64,000 nucleotides of DNA, from assembly GCA_902825215.1 (NCBI GenBank), contig LR782234.1, forward strand, positions 2,914,001 through 2,978,000. Direction: 5' to 3'. Positions within the stretch are counted from its first letter, which is position 1. The number at the start of each line of letters is the position of its first letter. The stretch comes from Pseudomonas fluorescens. Lineage in GTDB: Bacteria > Pseudomonadota > Gammaproteobacteria > Pseudomonadales > Pseudomonadaceae. The notes beneath the pieces are model-generated. The model searched no databases. It worked only from the letters and a program-made list of their open reading frames with translations, and was not told the DNA's origin. Shown piece after piece: positions 29,801-38,040 of the stretch. The position numbers were made by a program, and so were the translations under genes.

Positions 29801-29878
29801 AATCTGGATTACAACGGTCTGATCGGCTCGAACGAAAAGGACCACGGCGTGGGGCTGACGCTGGATTGGCAGTTCTAA
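26801..29878 (+). CDS. prtB: Subtilase autotransporter PrtB/PspB-like
   Basis: A 1025-aa paralogue of the preceding autotransporter. Signal peptide to GTAHAA after MNNNNTPAQTGGRFALKTLT. Catalytic Asp82 (LGIFDQP), His139 (GAHGTHVGGI) and Ser360 (NGTSMAAPH). The passenger repeat LVLTGNNTYSGPTLVNQGRL and the linker TVAPGNSIGTLNVAGDVTF are almost the same as in prtA, and the barrel ends LDWQF. The start at 26801 has AAGGAAGG seven bases upstream; the frame extends to 26759. The aspartate context (FDQP) differs from prtA (LDSG), so specificity may differ. A tandem duplication followed by divergence is inferred. Confidence 0.93.
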   Translation: MNNNNTPAQTGGRFALKTLTLAVLCALGTAHAAPYVENGRTGDPSSWRSSEFQADWGLRAIGADYAYAAGYTGKGVKLGIFDQPVYAAHPEFSGSNKVVTLVTRGIREYTDPYIPVKAGDAFLYDGSPTVGSNGKLGAHGTHVGGIAAGSRDGGLMHGVAFGAQIISADNGDPGPEDGIVRGNDGAVYKAGWDALIASGARIINNSWGIGITDRFDLGGRDPAYPHFTVNDAQLQFNEIRTLLGTKPGGAYDGAIAAARSGIVTIFAAGNDYNLNNPDAIAGLGYFVPDIAPNWITVAALQQNPDLASSNPYIMSTFSSRCGYTASFCVAAPGTKIYSSIIEGTSLDNLTTSYANYNGTSMAAPHVAGSVAVLMERFPYMTGDQVATVLRTTATDLGAPGIDALYGWGMINLRKAIDGPSMFVTEQDIPAEFRIDGAYGSGQFVADLPGIGAIIDKGKPTERVCTDITCGLDTWRNDISGHGGLTKQGIGTLVLTGNNTYSGPTLVNQGRLAINGSLQSAVTVNDGGILGGNGRIGALAVNSGGTVAPGNSIGTLNVAGDVTFAPGSTYAVELSPTSSDQIVAGGKAVIEGATVSMSLENSPTLLSTSEVQSLLGTRYNILQAAGGIDGRFGQVLPDYAFLGGTLAYSADGIQLAVGRNDASFASVGLTPNQRAVGAAAERLGAGNALFETLLLSPNAASAQQAFQQLSGEIHPAIGTLLINDSRYLREAVGERLRERDLFNADAPTDDRSNAWIKVLGSWGKSDGGHENADSTSSIGGLLAGVDGLIAEDTRLGFVTGYSDSSLSMGSGTHSSASVDSYHLGAYLGHEIDALRLTVGGAYSWHRIDAKRDLQFAGVSGQQKTKRDATTAQLFTEAAYDLGLQPMNLQPFANLSYVHLNTDSFTEKGDAAALKGGEDNRDVVLSTLGVRAKRSFALSDQHQLELGASLGWQHNLSSVDADSHLAFANGNSAFTVQSVSMDRDAAVVGVRAGLALSRDVRVNLDYNGLIGSNEKDHGVGLTLDWQF

Positions 29879-29946
29879 GCCGAAGTTCTGAGGAGTACCG
29901 GCAGCGCTCAAGGGTGCTGCCGTTTTGAAGGAAGAGAGGGCTCGAC

Positions 29947-31635
29947 ATGGGATTGTTCGATTACAGGAATGCCGATGGCAAAGCGTTGTACAGCGACGCC
30001 ATCGCACTGACGCTGTATGCCTACGCACCGACCGGTAAACCCTTGCCGGCCACCGCCTGGGCGCCCGTCGCGGCGTCGGCGCTGGGTTATCAGGGCAAGG
30101 TCGGCGCGCAGGGCACGTTCTTCGGTGAGCAGGACGGCTACACCAGCGCCGAGGCCGAAGTGCTCGGCAAGTACGATGCCGCCGGCAAGCTGATCGGTAT
30201 CGGCATCGCCTTTCGTGGCACTGGCGGGCTCGGTTACAGCGACACCTACGGCGACATGAAAAACAACCTGCTGGCCGCCTTCGGGCCGTCGGATTATGCG
30301 AGCAACTACGCGAAAAACGCTTTCGATCATCTGCTCAAGGCTGTCGCTGCATTTGCCATTGCCAACGGCATCGCCGCCAAGGACGTGTTGATCAGCGGCC
30401 ACAGCCTCGGCGGGCTCGGGGTCAACAGCGTGGCGGAGTTGAGCGCCAGCCACTGGGGCGGGTTCTTCAAGGATGCCAGTTACATCGCCTTCGCCTCGCC
30501 GACCCAGAGCAGCACCGGCAGCAATGTGCTGAACATCGGTTATGAAAATGACCCGGTGTTCCGCGTACTCGACGGCACGACCTTCAGCAGCGGTTCGCTC
30601 GGCAAACACGACGGCGCGCACGATTCGACCACCGATAACATCGTCAACTTCACGGACAACTACGCGTCTACCGCGCAGAACCTGGTGCCGTTCAGTATCG
30701 TCAATCCACTGAACTGGTCGGCCCACAGTTCGCTGGGTTATGCCGATGGCTTGAATCGGGTGATCGACTCGCAGTTCTACCCGCTGACTTATAAGGACTC
30801 GACGATCATCGTTTCCAATCTGGAGGAGGGCTCGCGCGGCAAGACCTGGGTTGAAGACCTCGGCCGCAGCGGCGAGCCGCATGTGGGCAGCACGTTCATC
30901 ATCGGCACGCACAGCAGCGACTGGCTCAAGGGCGGCAGCGGTAATGATTTTCTGGAAGGCCTGGGCGGTGACGATCGTTTCCGCGATGACGGCGGTTTCA
31001 ATATCTTGCTCGGCGGTCAGGGGCACAACACCTTCGAGCTGCAAAAGCCGCTGCAGAACTTCAGCTTCGCCAACGACGGCGACGGCACCCTGTACGTGCG
31101 CGACGCTTACGGCGGCATCAGCCTGACCCGCGACATCGGCGCGCTGGTCAGCCAAGAGGCGGGTTCATGGTGGGGCAGCAAGGAGATGACCTGGGGCGTC
31201 ACGGCCAAGGGTTTGAGCAATGGCAGTGAGCTGACCCAGTACAACCACTCACTCAGCGGCGATGGTTACGGCAATGCGCTGCACGCCAGCGCGGACGGCG
31301 ACTGGCTGTTCGGCCTCGGCGGCAACGACAGCCTGATCAGCGACAAGGCCCATGTGACCTTCGTCGGTGGCGCCGGCAACGACGTGATGACCGCGGTGGG
31401 CGGCAACAACACTTTCCTGTTCAGTGGTGCCTTCGGTTTCGATGCCATCAACGGTTACCAGGGCAGTGACAAACTGGTGTTCATGGGCGTTGAGGGCGCG
31501 GGGCAGGGCTACGACTACAAACAGCATGCCTCGCAGTCCGGTGGCGATACCGTGCTGAAGATTGGCGACTATGCCGTGACCCTGATCGGGGTCGGAGTGG
31601 CTAACCTGTCGGACTCGGCGTTCGTTTTCACCTAG
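29947..31635 (+). CDS. pueB: RTX lipase / polyurethanase, shorter paralogue (PueB-like)
   Basis: A 562-aa family I.3 lipase. The N-terminal lipase domain has the nucleophile elbow SGHSLGGLG with Ser153, and the C-terminal half holds RTX calcium repeats (LKGGSGNDFLEGLGGDDRF). There is no signal peptide; the C-terminus is the type I secretion signal (SDSAFVFT). It is likely exported by AprDEF. Compared with the next gene it lacks ~55 residues, mainly in an N-terminal insertion (missing between KPLP and the segment PVAASALGYQGK). Such enzymes hydrolyse triglycerides and polyester polyurethane. GGAAGAGAGG precedes the ATG. Confidence 0.92.
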   Translation: MGLFDYRNADGKALYSDAIALTLYAYAPTGKPLPATAWAPVAASALGYQGKVGAQGTFFGEQDGYTSAEAEVLGKYDAAGKLIGIGIAFRGTGGLGYSDTYGDMKNNLLAAFGPSDYASNYAKNAFDHLLKAVAAFAIANGIAAKDVLISGHSLGGLGVNSVAELSASHWGGFFKDASYIAFASPTQSSTGSNVLNIGYENDPVFRVLDGTTFSSGSLGKHDGAHDSTTDNIVNFTDNYASTAQNLVPFSIVNPLNWSAHSSLGYADGLNRVIDSQFYPLTYKDSTIIVSNLEEGSRGKTWVEDLGRSGEPHVGSTFIIGTHSSDWLKGGSGNDFLEGLGGDDRFRDDGGFNILLGGQGHNTFELQKPLQNFSFANDGDGTLYVRDAYGGISLTRDIGALVSQEAGSWWGSKEMTWGVTAKGLSNGSELTQYNHSLSGDGYGNALHASADGDWLFGLGGNDSLISDKAHVTFVGGAGNDVMTAVGGNNTFLFSGAFGFDAINGYQGSDKLVFMGVEGAGQGYDYKQHASQSGGDTVLKIGDYAVTLIGVGVANLSDSAFVFT

Positions 31636-31746
31636 CAACCTACAGAAATCTAAAGCAGTAGTGACAATGCTCCGGTGCGCTTCGCGAGGAGCGCTCTGGC
31701 TGTGAGCTATCTCTGAACAATTCCAACAACAAGAGAGGCAATGGCA

Positions 31747-33600
31747 ATGGGTGTGTATGACTACAAGAACCTCGGTACGGCCGATTCCAAAGCGTTGTTC
31801 AGCGACGCCATGGCGATCACGCTGTATTCCTACCACAACCTCGATAACGGCTTCGCCAGCGGTTATCAGCACAACGGTTTCGGCCTCGGCCTGCCGGCCA
31901 CGCTGGTCACTGCATTGATTGGCGGCACCGATTCGCAAGGCGTAATCCCTGGCATTCCGTGGAACCCCGACTCGGAAAAGCTCGCCCTTGAAGCGGTGCA
32001 AAAGGCCGGATGGACGCCGATCAGCGCCACGCAATTGGGCTATGCTGGCAAGACCGATGCACGTGGGACGTTCTTCGGCGAGAAACCCGGTTACACCAGC
32101 GCGCAAGTGGAAATCCTCGGCAAATACGACGCCCAGGGTCATCTCACCGAGCTGGGCATTGCCTTTCGTGGCACCAGCGGTCCACGGGAAATCCTCATCG
32201 GCGATTCGATCGGCGATGTGATCAACGATCTGCTCGCCGCGTTCGGCCCGGCCGATTATGCGAAAAACTACGTCGGCGAAGCGTTCGGCAATCTGCTCAA
32301 CGATGTCATGGCGTTCGCCAGGGCCAACGGCCTCACCGGCAAGGACATTCTGGTCAGCGGCCACAGCCTTGGCGGGCTGGCGGTCAACAGCATGGCGGAT
32401 TTGAGCAGCGGCAAGTGGGGCGGGTTCTTCGCTGATGCCAACTACATCGCCTACGCCTCGCCGACCCAAAGCAGTACCGACAAGGTGCTCAACATCGGCT
32501 ATGAAAACGACCCGGTGTTCCGCGCCCTCGACGGCTCGACCTTCACCGGCGCTTCGGTCGGCGTGCACGATGCACCGCACACCTCGACCACCGACAACAT
32601 CGTCAGCTTCAACGACCATTACGCCTCCAGCGCCTGGAACGTGCTGCCGTTCTCGATCCTCAACATTCCCACCTGGATCTCGCACTTGCCCACCGGGTAC
32701 GGCGACGGCATGACGCGGGTGCTGGACTCGCAGTTTTACGACCTGACCAGCCGCGATTCGACGATCATCGTCGCCAACCTCTCAGACCCGGCGCGGGCCA
32801 ATACCTGGGTGCAGGACCTCAACCGCAACGCCGAAACCCACAAGGGCAGCACGTTCATCATCGGCAGTGATGCCAACGACCTGATCCAGGGCGGCAGCGG
32901 CAATGATTATCTGGAGGGCCGCGCCGGCAACGACAGCTTCCGCGACAGCGGTGGCTACAACATCATTCTTGGCGGGCAGGGCAGTAACAGCCTCGACCTG
33001 CAAGGCTCAGTGAACAACTTTGATTTCGCCAACGACGGCGCCGGCAACCTGTACGTGCGCGATGCCAACGGCGGGATCAGCATCACCCGCGACATCGGCA
33101 GCATCGTCACCAGGGAGCCGGGCTTTCTCTGGGGGCTGTTCAAGGACGACGTGGTGCACAGCGTCACGGCCAGCGGCTTGAAGGCTGGCAGCAACGTCAG
33201 CGCTTACGAATCCAGCGTAAAGGGCAGCAGCGGCGCCGACACCCTCAAGGCCCATGCCGGCGGCGACTGGTTGTTCGGGCTCGACGGCAACGACCATCTG
33301 ATTGGCGGCATTGATAACGATGTGTTTGTCGGCGGGGCGGGCAATGATCTGCTGGAGTCGGGCGGTGGTGCCGATACGTTCCTGTTCAGCGGCGCGTTCG
33401 GCCAGGACCGGGTGACCGGTTACACGGCCAACGACAAGCTGGTTTTTCTCGGCGTGCAGGGCGTTTTGCCTGCGGATGATTTCCGTGCGCATGCCAGCAG
33501 CGTCGGACAGGACACCGTGCTGACGTTTGGCAATGACTCGGTGACGTTGGTGGGGGTCTCGCTCAATAGCCTGAGTGCGGAGGGTATCGTGATCGCCTGA
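31747..33600 (+). CDS. pueA: RTX lipase / polyurethanase (PueA/LipA-like)
   Basis: A 617-aa family I.3 lipase. With the start at 31747 the nucleophile of SGHSLGGLA is Ser207, the length and numbering I recall for the well-known Pseudomonas family I.3 lipases. That start also has GAGAGG eight bases upstream, whereas the ATG at 31741 is too close. RTX repeats (IQGGSGNDYLEGRAGNDSF and GGAGNDLLESGGGADTF) and the C-terminal tail EGIVIA mark type I secretion, presumably through AprDEF. It is a tandem paralogue of the gene at 29947 and the last gene of the island. Confidence 0.93.
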   Translation: MGVYDYKNLGTADSKALFSDAMAITLYSYHNLDNGFASGYQHNGFGLGLPATLVTALIGGTDSQGVIPGIPWNPDSEKLALEAVQKAGWTPISATQLGYAGKTDARGTFFGEKPGYTSAQVEILGKYDAQGHLTELGIAFRGTSGPREILIGDSIGDVINDLLAAFGPADYAKNYVGEAFGNLLNDVMAFARANGLTGKDILVSGHSLGGLAVNSMADLSSGKWGGFFADANYIAYASPTQSSTDKVLNIGYENDPVFRALDGSTFTGASVGVHDAPHTSTTDNIVSFNDHYASSAWNVLPFSILNIPTWISHLPTGYGDGMTRVLDSQFYDLTSRDSTIIVANLSDPARANTWVQDLNRNAETHKGSTFIIGSDANDLIQGGSGNDYLEGRAGNDSFRDSGGYNIILGGQGSNSLDLQGSVNNFDFANDGAGNLYVRDANGGISITRDIGSIVTREPGFLWGLFKDDVVHSVTASGLKAGSNVSAYESSVKGSSGADTLKAHAGGDWLFGLDGNDHLIGGIDNDVFVGGAGNDLLESGGGADTFLFSGAFGQDRVTGYTANDKLVFLGVQGVLPADDFRAHASSVGQDTVLTFGNDSVTLVGVSLNSLSAEGIVIA

Positions 33601-33604
33601 CGTT

Positions 33605-33630
33605 GATGGGGCGCCGGCAAGCGCCCCATC
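33605..33630. terminator. Hairpin ending the exoenzyme island
   Basis: A perfect 10-bp stem, GATGGGGCGC with GCGCCCCATC, around CGGCAA starts 4 bp after the lipase stop. It lacks a T tract; it may serve both convergent genes. Confidence 0.6.
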
Positions 33631-33650
33631 GCAGGCAGGCTGGTTCCCCT

Positions 33651-33875
33651 TCAGTCTTCTTCGCGAACGGTGGCAACCTCATCCGCGCGAACCTTGACCT
33701 TGGCCCCGGAAATGTCTTCGAACTCATAGAAACCATCTTCGGTTTTGGTCTTCGGCATGTCCTTGGTCAGATACTGGGTGCCGTTCTGCAAAGTCACCAC
33801 GGTTGCGGTCGAGCAACCGCCCAGAGCCAGGGCTGCAGCAATGGCCAAAGGAATGCCCAGTGTCTTGATTTTCAT
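33651..33875 (-). CDS. Small YgdI/YgdR-like lipoprotein
   Basis: A 74-aa protein. MKIKTLGIPLAIAAALALGG with the next Cys21 forms a lipobox (ALGGC), and the mature part (VVTLQNGTQYLTKDMPKTKT) is the SH3-like domain of YgdI/YgdR lipoproteins. It should sit in the outer or inner membrane facing the periplasm. AGGTGG precedes the ATG at 33875, and the upstream frame extension is not coding-like. Function unknown; it is convergent with the lipase gene. Confidence 0.9.
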   Translation of the reverse strand: MKIKTLGIPLAIAAALALGGCSTATVVTLQNGTQYLTKDMPKTKTEDGFYEFEDISGAKVKVRADEVATVREED

Positions 33876-34052
33876 ACCCACCTCATGTGCCTCATTCATA
33901 TGCTGCCGAGCATTGTCGGCCTCTAACGCGGTTGGTGCCATCCGTGCGGGAAAAGTTCGATGGCCCGCTAAAAAAATGCCATTGATCATTTTCCGTTTGC
34001 GCCGGCCGGGGCAGAGCTGATATCTGTACGCATAACCAGTATCCGCTTTGCC

Positions 34053-35720
34053 ATGGCCCCGAATCCCGTGACTGCCAACCCCCTCGACGACCCGTTCTAT
34101 TACCTTAACAACTTCCGCCAAGTGCTTGATTGGCTTGAACTTCGTTATGCCGACGTGATGAGCGAAAGCGAACATGCCTTCATTCGTGACTTCAAAGCCT
34201 TGCCGCGGCCGTCGCAGGGGTTGCTGGTGCGGATGGTGATGCGCAAGGGGGTACATTTTCGCGCCAGCAAACTCAATTACCTGGAAATCGGCGACATCGT
34301 TGAGGCGGCGCAACCGTTACTGATCCATGGCTGGCTCGCAGAACACACGCCGCTGACGCTCGCCGAGTTGTTCGATGTGCTGCTCAAGGCCGAGCTGCTG
34401 CAAGCGTTCGGCGCCGTCATCCAGCAGCCCAAGGGGCGCAAGGATGACTGGCTGACGCTGCTCGCCGAGCCGTTCAGCGAACCGCGCAGCCTGCGCGACT
34501 GGGCGCCGCAGCTGCAAGACCGCCTGTTCACGCTGACCCTGATGGACCTGTGCGACCGCTTGCGCCTGATGTTCTTCGGCAATCTGTACCAGGACTGGTC
34601 GGAATTCGTCCTCGCCGACCTTGGCATCTTTACCTACGAAAAAGTCGAGTTCTGCGCCGATTCGCGCGGCCTGCGCAGTCGTGACGACGTCGACGCCTGC
34701 CTCTTCCTCCACCAATGCCAATTGCGTTTTGAAGCCGGTGAGCCGCTTGAGGCCATCGTCGCGCAGGTCAGTGCGTTGCATTTCGACAATCCGTGGCTGC
34801 AACGGCGGCGCGGCAAGGTGTTGTTCCAGATCGGCCAGTATTGCGAGCGCATCAGCGAATTCGCTCTGGCCCTGAGCATTTACCGCGACTGCGGCTATCC
34901 GGGCGCACGTTTGCGCATGATCCGTGTGCTGGAGCGCAGTGGCGAATACCCGCTGGCGCTGGAGCTGGCGAGCCTCGCGCAGCAGGCCCCGGAAAGCGCC
35001 GCCGAGCAACAGGGGTTGCAGCGTATCGTGCCGCGCTTGCGGCGCAAGCTCGGTGGGCCGCCGCTCAAACGCGCAGCCGCGAGAGCGGTCGAGCGTCTGG
35101 ATCTGCATTTACCCAGAGTCGATCCGACGTTGTCCGTCGAGTATTACGTGCAGGCGCATTTGCACGATGACGACGGCCCGGTGCATTACGTGGAAAACAG
35201 CCTGATCAATTCGCTGTTCGGCCTGCTGTGCTGGCCAGCGATTTTCGCGCCGTTGCCCGGCGCGTTCTTTCACCCGTTCCAGCGCGGGCCGGTGGATTTG
35301 CTCAATGAAGACTTCCAGCAACGCCGCGCCGAGCTGTTTCAGGCGTGCCTGAGCGAACTCGACGATGGCCGTTACATCGCGACCATCCGCGAACGCTTCG
35401 TTGCCAAGTGGGGCATTCAGTCACCGTTCGTATTCTGGGGCGCATTGAATGAGCAATTGCTGGAACAGGCGCTGGCCTGCCTGCCCGCTGAACATCTGAA
35501 GCACTGGTTCAACCGCTTGCTGCTCGACATCAAGGCCAACCGTGCCGGCATGCCCGATCTGATCCAGTTCTGGCCGCAGCGCAAGACCTATCGAATGATC
35601 GAAGTCAAAGGCCCCGGCGATCGCTTGCAGGACAACCAGCTGCGTTGGCTGGAGTTCTGCCACGAACACCAGATGCCAGTGGCGGTGTGTTACGTGCAAT
35701 GGGCGGAGCAGAGCGCTTGA
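34053..35720 (+). CDS. fan1: FAN1-like VRR-NUC structure-specific nuclease
   Basis: A 555-aa bacterial FAN1 homologue. The C-terminal VRR-NUC domain (from about residue 440) has the PD-(D/E)xK residues in MPDLIQFW (Asp502) and MIEVKGPGDRLQDNQ (Glu517, Lys519, Gln529). The N-terminal part with RPSQGLLVRMVMRKG and YLEIGDIV resembles the SAP-like and helical DNA-binding modules of Pseudomonas FAN1. Such enzymes incise 5' flaps and process interstrand crosslinks. It overlaps the start of the next gene, a helicase, and the pair is probably one operon acting on DNA damage. Confidence 0.88.
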   Translation: MAPNPVTANPLDDPFYYLNNFRQVLDWLELRYADVMSESEHAFIRDFKALPRPSQGLLVRMVMRKGVHFRASKLNYLEIGDIVEAAQPLLIHGWLAEHTPLTLAELFDVLLKAELLQAFGAVIQQPKGRKDDWLTLLAEPFSEPRSLRDWAPQLQDRLFTLTLMDLCDRLRLMFFGNLYQDWSEFVLADLGIFTYEKVEFCADSRGLRSRDDVDACLFLHQCQLRFEAGEPLEAIVAQVSALHFDNPWLQRRRGKVLFQIGQYCERISEFALALSIYRDCGYPGARLRMIRVLERSGEYPLALELASLAQQAPESAAEQQGLQRIVPRLRRKLGGPPLKRAAARAVERLDLHLPRVDPTLSVEYYVQAHLHDDDGPVHYVENSLINSLFGLLCWPAIFAPLPGAFFHPFQRGPVDLLNEDFQQRRAELFQACLSELDDGRYIATIRERFVAKWGIQSPFVFWGALNEQLLEQALACLPAEHLKHWFNRLLLDIKANRAGMPDLIQFWPQRKTYRMIEVKGPGDRLQDNQLRWLEFCHEHQMPVAVCYVQWAEQSA

Positions 35721-38035
35721 GCTACAGCATCGCCGTGCGCGCACTGTGCGAATTCACTGCCAAGAGCGGTGACCTCGACTTGCGTTTCACCCCGTCACCC
35801 ACGGCGCTGGAAGGCATCGCCGGGCATCGCACTGTCGCGTCCCGACGCAGCGAGAAGTACCAGAGCGAGGTGGCGCTCGAAGGCGAGTTTCGCCAGTTGA
35901 AGGTCAAGGGCAGGGCGGACGGCTATGACCCGACGGCCAACTGCCTGGAAGAAGTCAAAACCTACCGCGGCGACCTGAGCAAACAGCCGGCGAACCATCG
36001 TCAGTTGCATTGGGCGCAGGCGAAGGTCTACGGCTGGTTGATGTGCTGCAAGCTCGACTTGCAGCAGATCAATCTGGCATTGGTGTATTTCGACATCGTC
36101 AGCGAGAAGGAAACCTGCCTGGTCGAGTCGTTCAGCGCTGAGACGCTCAAAGTCTTTTTCGAGCAGCAGTGCGGCGTGTTCCTGCTCTGGGCCGAGCAGG
36201 AAATGGCCCATCGCGAGGCGCGCAATCAAGCGGCGCAGCAATTGGCGTTTCCCCATGCGGATTTTCGCCCCGGCCAACGGCATCTGGCCGAATCGGTGTT
36301 CAAAGCGGTCAGCACCGGTCGCTGCCTGATGGCGCAGGCGCCGACCGGCATCGGCAAGACCCTCGGCACGCTATTCCCGATGCTCAAGGCGCTGGCGCCG
36401 CAGCAACTGGACAAGGTGTTCTTCCTCACCGCGAAAACCCCGGGACGCAAACTGGCGCTGGATGCCAGCCAGGTGTTGTTCAAACAGGCGCCGGCCTTGC
36501 CATTGCGGGTGCTGGAAATGGTCGCGCGGGACAAGGCCTGCGAACACCCGGACAAGGCCTGTCACGGCGACTCCTGCCCGCTGGCGCAGGGCTTTTACGA
36601 TCGCCTGCCAGCGGCGCGCGATGCGGCCAGTCGTCTGCGCTTGCTTGATCAAGCGGCGATGCGCGAGGTCGCCGCGCAACATGCGGTGTGTCCGTATTAT
36701 CTGAGCCAGGAAATGGCGCGCTGGGCCGACGTGGTGGTGGCCGACTACAACTATTACTTCGACTTCAGCGCGTTGCTGTTCGGCCTTGCTCAGCTCAATC
36801 AATGGAAAGTCGCGGTGCTCGCCGACGAGGCGCACAACCTGGTCGAGCGCGGCCGGCAGATGTACAGCGCCAGCCTTGATCAGTTCGTGCTGGGCAACGT
36901 GCGCAAAACCGCCCCCGCGCCGCTGAAGAACAGCCTGCAACGCCTCAACCGCGAATGGAACGCCCTGCACGCGCCGCAAACCCTGGCGTATCAGGCCTAC
37001 GACAAGGCGCCGGAAAAACTTCTGCAGGCGATCTCGCTGTGTTGCGCCGCCATTGGCGACTACCTCAATGAACACCCGCAAGGCCTCGACAGCGGCTTGC
37101 AGAACTTCTATTTCGACCTGCTGCAGTTTGCCCGCGTGGCGGAGCTGTACGACGCGCATTACCTGTTCGATATCAGCAAACGCGTCCTCGATCGCAAAAA
37201 GCCGCTGTCGCAGCTGTGCCTGCGCAACGTCGTGCCGGCGGCGTTCATTGGTCCACGGCTGACGGCGGCGCGCAGCAGTGTGCTGTTTTCCGCGACGCTC
37301 AGCCCGCGCAACTATTACGCCGATCTGCTCGGCACACCCGCCGACACCGTGTGGATTGACGTGGAATCACCGTTCCACGCCGAACAGCTGAACGTGCAGA
37401 TCATCAGCCGCATCTCCACCCGGTTCAATCATCGTCAGGCGTCGCTGGAGCCGATCGTCGAACTGATCGCTCGCCAGTTCAGCGAGCGCCCCGGCAACTA
37501 TCTGGCGTTCTTCAGCAGTTTCGACTATCTGCAACAGGTGGCGGCGCTGATGGCCGAGCGTTATCCGCAGATCACCCTCTGGCAGCAATCACGGGGCATG
37601 GTCGAAGGCGCGCGGCAGGCGTTTCTCGATCAATTCACCGCGCACAGCCAGGGCATCGGCTTTGCTGTGCTCGGCGGTGCGTTCGGCGAAGGCATCGATC
37701 TACCCGGCGCGCGCTTGATCGGCGCGTTCATCGCCACACTGGGGCTGGCCCAGCTCAACCCGGTCAATGAACAGCTGAAACGGCGCATGGCGGCGATTTT
37801 CGGTGCCGGTTATGACTACACCTATTTGTACCCCGGCCTGCAGAAAGTCGTGCAGGCCGCTGGCCGGGTCATCCGCACCCGTGAGGATCGCGGCGTGGTC
37901 ATGCTGATCGATGACCGCTTCGCCGAACGCCGGATCAAGCAGCTGCTGCCGCGCTGGTGGGCGATCAAACATGAAACCACGGCTTCCCAAATCGACGGAT
38001 TGCCGCATAATTTCGCTCATGACAACGGCCGGTGA
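35717..38035 (+). CDS. XPD/DinG-type helicase with N-terminal PD-(D/E)xK nuclease motif
   Basis: A 772-aa superfamily 2 helicase. Walker A is APTGIGKT (Lys214), the DEAH-type box is ADEAHN (Asp370), and cysteines in KACEHPDKACHGDSC and AVCPYY can hold the 4Fe-4S cluster of XPD/Rad3 proteins. The region around residues 65-90 (GRADGYD ... CLEEVKTYRG) reads as a RecB/Cas4-like nuclease motif. A TTG start at 35717 is chosen: GGAG lies eight bases upstream and the start overlaps the fan1 stop; an ATG at 35699 has no site. It probably unwinds damaged DNA together with FAN1. Confidence 0.82.
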   Translation: MSYSIAVRALCEFTAKSGDLDLRFTPSPTALEGIAGHRTVASRRSEKYQSEVALEGEFRQLKVKGRADGYDPTANCLEEVKTYRGDLSKQPANHRQLHWAQAKVYGWLMCCKLDLQQINLALVYFDIVSEKETCLVESFSAETLKVFFEQQCGVFLLWAEQEMAHREARNQAAQQLAFPHADFRPGQRHLAESVFKAVSTGRCLMAQAPTGIGKTLGTLFPMLKALAPQQLDKVFFLTAKTPGRKLALDASQVLFKQAPALPLRVLEMVARDKACEHPDKACHGDSCPLAQGFYDRLPAARDAASRLRLLDQAAMREVAAQHAVCPYYLSQEMARWADVVVADYNYYFDFSALLFGLAQLNQWKVAVLADEAHNLVERGRQMYSASLDQFVLGNVRKTAPAPLKNSLQRLNREWNALHAPQTLAYQAYDKAPEKLLQAISLCCAAIGDYLNEHPQGLDSGLQNFYFDLLQFARVAELYDAHYLFDISKRVLDRKKPLSQLCLRNVVPAAFIGPRLTAARSSVLFSATLSPRNYYADLLGTPADTVWIDVESPFHAEQLNVQIISRISTRFNHRQASLEPIVELIARQFSERPGNYLAFFSSFDYLQQVAALMAERYPQITLWQQSRGMVEGARQAFLDQFTAHSQGIGFAVLGGAFGEGIDLPGARLIGAFIATLGLAQLNPVNEQLKRRMAAIFGAGYDYTYLYPGLQKVVQAAGRVIRTREDRGVVMLIDDRFAERRIKQLLPRWWAIKHETTASQIDGLPHNFAHDNGR

Positions 38036-38040
38036 GCAAG

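Noticed and set aside
26747..30028. 1093-aa open frame antisense to prtB
   Set aside because: Shadow frame from high-GC codon use; composition is His/Gln/Val-rich without family likeness, and the sense strand encodes a complete autotransporter.
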